DNA of 6,507 nt, taken from positions 1 through 6,507 of the forward strand of contig JAOUIM010000213.1 in NCBI GenBank assembly GCA_029884035.1, in the 5' to 3' direction. The DNA is from Aquincola sp. Its GTDB lineage: Bacteria > Pseudomonadota > Gammaproteobacteria > Burkholderiales > Burkholderiaceae_C. The translations under genes were made by a program, and so were the position numbers. The notes under the pieces are model-generated. The model searched no databases. It saw nothing but the letters and a program-made list of their open reading frames with translations, and was not told where the DNA came from. Shown here piece after piece: positions 4,680 to 6,507 of this stretch (the first letter of the stretch is position 1; every line of letters begins with the position of its first letter).

Positions 4680-6507
4680 TCAATCTTCCGCCGAGGGTTC
4701 GCCTGACCAGGCTCCCTTGTGCGCCCGGCTGTCCTTGCGCTGGCGCTCGTCGGCCATGAACTGCTCCATCTGCTGGCGGCCGATCTTCGAAAGCGCAATC
4801 AGCTTGGACTCGTCCTTGAAATGCGGCGCGCTCTCCGCGAGTTGCTCGAGGTTGTGGCGACGGAAGCGCAATGCCAGGTTGCGCGCCTGGTGGCGCTCGA
4901 ACCCCATCGCCTCGAGCACCGCGCGTGCGCTCATCAGCGCCGAGTCGAAGGTCTCGCGTTCGATGAACGTCACGCCGCGGTCGCGCAACTGGTACCAGTG
5001 CTGCACGTTGCGCGCGCGCGCAACGAGCGTGAGCTGCGGGAAATGCTCGTGCGCAACGTCCACCAGCGCCAGGCTCTGCTCGATGTCGTCGATCGCCACC
5101 ACGAGCACGCGCGCCGATCCGGCGCCGGCCACGCGCAGCAGGTCCAGCCGCGTCGCGTCGCCGTAGAACGCGCGCCAGCCGAAGCGCCGCACGCCTTCGA
5201 CCGACTCGCTGTCGTGGTCGAGCACCGTGGGCTGGATGCCGTTGGCCAGCAGCAGGCGGCCGACGATCTGGCCGTAGCGGCCGAAGCCGGCAATGATGAC
5301 CGCCTCGTTCTGCGGCTCGTCGATCTCGGCCATCTTCGGCATCGAGCGCCTGGACAGGCGGGGCACGAGCCAGCGGTCGGCCCACACCAGTGCCAGCGGC
5401 GTCGCCAGCATCGACACCGCCACCGCCGCCACCAGCAGCGACGAGGTCGGTGCGTCGATCACGCCGGCCTGGGCCGCAGCCTGGAACACGACGAAACCGA
5501 ACTCGCCGCCCTGGGCCATCAGGATCACGAAGGTCGGCCGCTCGACGAGCGGGATCGGGATGAGGCGCGCGATCGCGATCACGACGATCGCCTTGACGAC
5601 GAGGAAGCCGAGCACGATCAGCGCGACCAGCCCGGGCTGCGCAAAGACCACGGCGAAGTCGATGCTCATGCCCACCGCGATGAAGAACAAGCCGAGCAGC
5701 AGGCCCTTGAACGGCTCCAGGTCGGTTTCGAGCTCCCGCCGGTATTCGCTCTCGGCGAGCAGGACGCCGGCGAGGAAGGCACCGAGCGCCATCGACAGGC
5801 CCACCGCATGCATCAGCGCCGCGGTGGCCACCACGAGCAGCAGCGACGCGGCCGTGAAGATCTCGGGCGTCTTGCTGCCCGCGATCCAGCGCAGCGCCGG
5901 GCGCAGCGCGAGCCGGCCGCCGAGGAGCAGCGCGGCGATCACGGTGGCTGCCTTGGCGGCGCCAAGCCAGCCGCCGCCAGCCGCCTCGGCGGCCTTGGGC
6001 ACCAGCAGCGGCAGCAGCGCGAGGATCGGGATCGCCGAGACGTCCTGGAACAGCGCGATCGCGAGCACGCCCTGGCCGGCATTGGTCGGCATCGCATTGC
6101 GCTCGTTGAGCACGGCCAGCCCGATCGCGGTGGACGACATCGCCAGCCCGAGCGACGCGGCCAGTGCGACGGGCCAGGGCACGCCGAACGCGACGCCTGC
6201 GGCCATCATCAGTGCCGAGCTGGCGCCCACCTGCACCGAGCCCCAGCCGAAGATCGGACGCCGCATCGCCCACAGCCGGCGCGGCTCGAGCTCCAGGCCG
6301 ACCAGGAACAGCATCAGCACGACGCCGAATTCGGCCACCGACAGGATCGTCTGCGCATCGGTCACCAGCGCGAGACCCCAAGGCCCGATCGCGATGCCGG
6401 CGCCCAGGTAGCCGATGATCGAACCCAGGCCGAGCGCGCGCGCCAGCGGCACCGCGATCACCGCCGCTGCCAGGTAGATCAGGCTCGTCGTGAGCCAGCC
6501 CGCGTGT
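4680..6507 (-). CDS. kefC: KefB/KefC-type K+/H+ antiporter with C-terminal RCK (TrkA-N) domain; N-terminal codons outside window
   Basis: Visible are 608 residues of a CPA2-family monovalent cation:proton antiporter that effluxes K+ and acidifies the cytoplasm during electrophile stress. The frame stays open to the right edge (...WLTTSLIYLAAAVIAVPLA), and homologues start only a few residues earlier. Membrane domain (about 1-385): LVGLELEPRRLW, LAMSSTAIGLAVLNERN, and the ion-path pair in LFQDVSAIP (Q154, D155). The gating loop EYRRELETD (255-262) corresponds to HALESD of E. coli KefC and keeps its Glu and Asp; GMSIDF follows. The RCK domain (about 400-520) has the nucleotide motif GFGRYGQIVGR from 407, the acidic strand end LDHDSE, YGDATRLDLL, and ARARNV. 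ERETFDSALMSARAVLE keeps the arginine that binds glutathione in KefC. A charged tail ends the protein. KefB and KefC cannot be told apart safely, so the symbol is approximate. No KefF/KefG-like ancillary gene is in view. Confidence 0.92.
   Translation of the reverse strand, partial: HAGWLTTSLIYLAAAVIAVPLARALGLGSIIGYLGAGIAIGPWGLALVTDAQTILSVAEFGVVLMLFLVGLELEPRRLWAMRRPIFGWGSVQVGASSALMMAAGVAFGVPWPVALAASLGLAMSSTAIGLAVLNERNAMPTNAGQGVLAIALFQDVSAIPILALLPLLVPKAAEAAGGGWLGAAKAATVIAALLLGGRLALRPALRWIAGSKTPEIFTAASLLLVVATAALMHAVGLSMALGAFLAGVLLAESEYRRELETDLEPFKGLLLGLFFIAVGMSIDFAVVFAQPGLVALIVLGFLVVKAIVVIAIARLIPIPLVERPTFVILMAQGGEFGFVVFQAAAQAGVIDAPTSSLLVAAVAVSMLATPLALVWADRWLVPRLSRRSMPKMAEIDEPQNEAVIIAGFGRYGQIVGRLLLANGIQPTVLDHDSESVEGVRRFGWRAFYGDATRLDLLRVAGAGSARVLVVAIDDIEQSLALVDVAHEHFPQLTLVARARNVQHWYQLRDRGVTFIERETFDSALMSARAVLEAMGFERHQARNLALRFRRHNLEQLAESAPHFKDESKLIALSKIGRQQMEQFMADERQRKDSRAHKGAWSGEPSAED

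Noticed and set aside
5952..5966. Hairpin CTTGGC/GCCAAG and nearby GCCGCC/GGCGGC inverted repeats
   Set aside because: They lie in Ala/Gly/Lys-rich coding sequence of the antiporter and are what GCC/GGC codon runs produce by chance.
5293..6411. 372-codon open frame on the plus strand opposite the antiporter gene
   Set aside because: Its translation is a low-complexity Ser/Ala/Thr/Pro/Arg sequence mirroring the hydrophobic codons of the antiporter; no domain and no plausible ribosome site were seen.

Overview
The window reads as ordinary chromosomal DNA from a GC-rich betaproteobacterium, most likely of the order Burkholderiales. This rests on the strong G/C bias at third codon positions in every gene, on a DUF1841 gene (a family I know mainly from beta- and gammaproteobacteria), and on a KefB/C antiporter and a COG3127-type permease whose sequences resemble Burkholderiales relatives. 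The taxonomy is an inference from protein resemblance, not from a search. I see no phage, transposon, CRISPR or RNA gene, and no compositional break that would suggest an island.

Layout. Bases 2-754 (+) are the C-terminal third of a YbbP-like FtsX-family ABC permease, cut by the left edge. After a short gap, 887-2059 (+) encodes a soluble histidine kinase with a receiver domain in front, and 2056-2691 (+) its NarL/BvgA-type response regulator. The two overlap by 4 bp and form a complete two-component operon. A small convergent gap with weak hairpins separates them from a DUF1841 gene on the minus strand (2752-3183). A 118-bp divergent promoter region follows, then a RutE-like nitroreductase (3302-3877, +) and a TauE/SafE (TSUP) membrane exporter (3877-4632, +) that share one base. 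A 47-bp convergent gap with a 10-bp stem-loop separates these from a KefB/KefC-type K+/H+ antiporter with a C-terminal nucleotide-binding RCK domain (4680-6507, -), which runs off the right edge a few codons before its start.

How the genes work together. The kinase and regulator are certainly partners. The kinase has no membrane segment or periplasmic sensor, so its input is probably phosphorylation of, or binding to, its own receiver domain. Its H-box lacks the glutamine of the DxxxQ phosphatase motif, which suggests it mainly phosphorylates its partner. The nitroreductase and TauE exporter look translationally coupled and may serve one small-acid or sulfonate pathway, but no other pathway gene is present. 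The permease, DUF1841 protein and Kef antiporter appear to be independent housekeeping or stress genes.

No wholly new system is evident. The points most worth a second look are the receiver-first kinase with its altered phosphatase motif, the one-base overlap of nitroreductase and exporter, the repeated CGACA half-sites in the divergent promoter region, and conserved-looking histidines in the DUF1841 protein.
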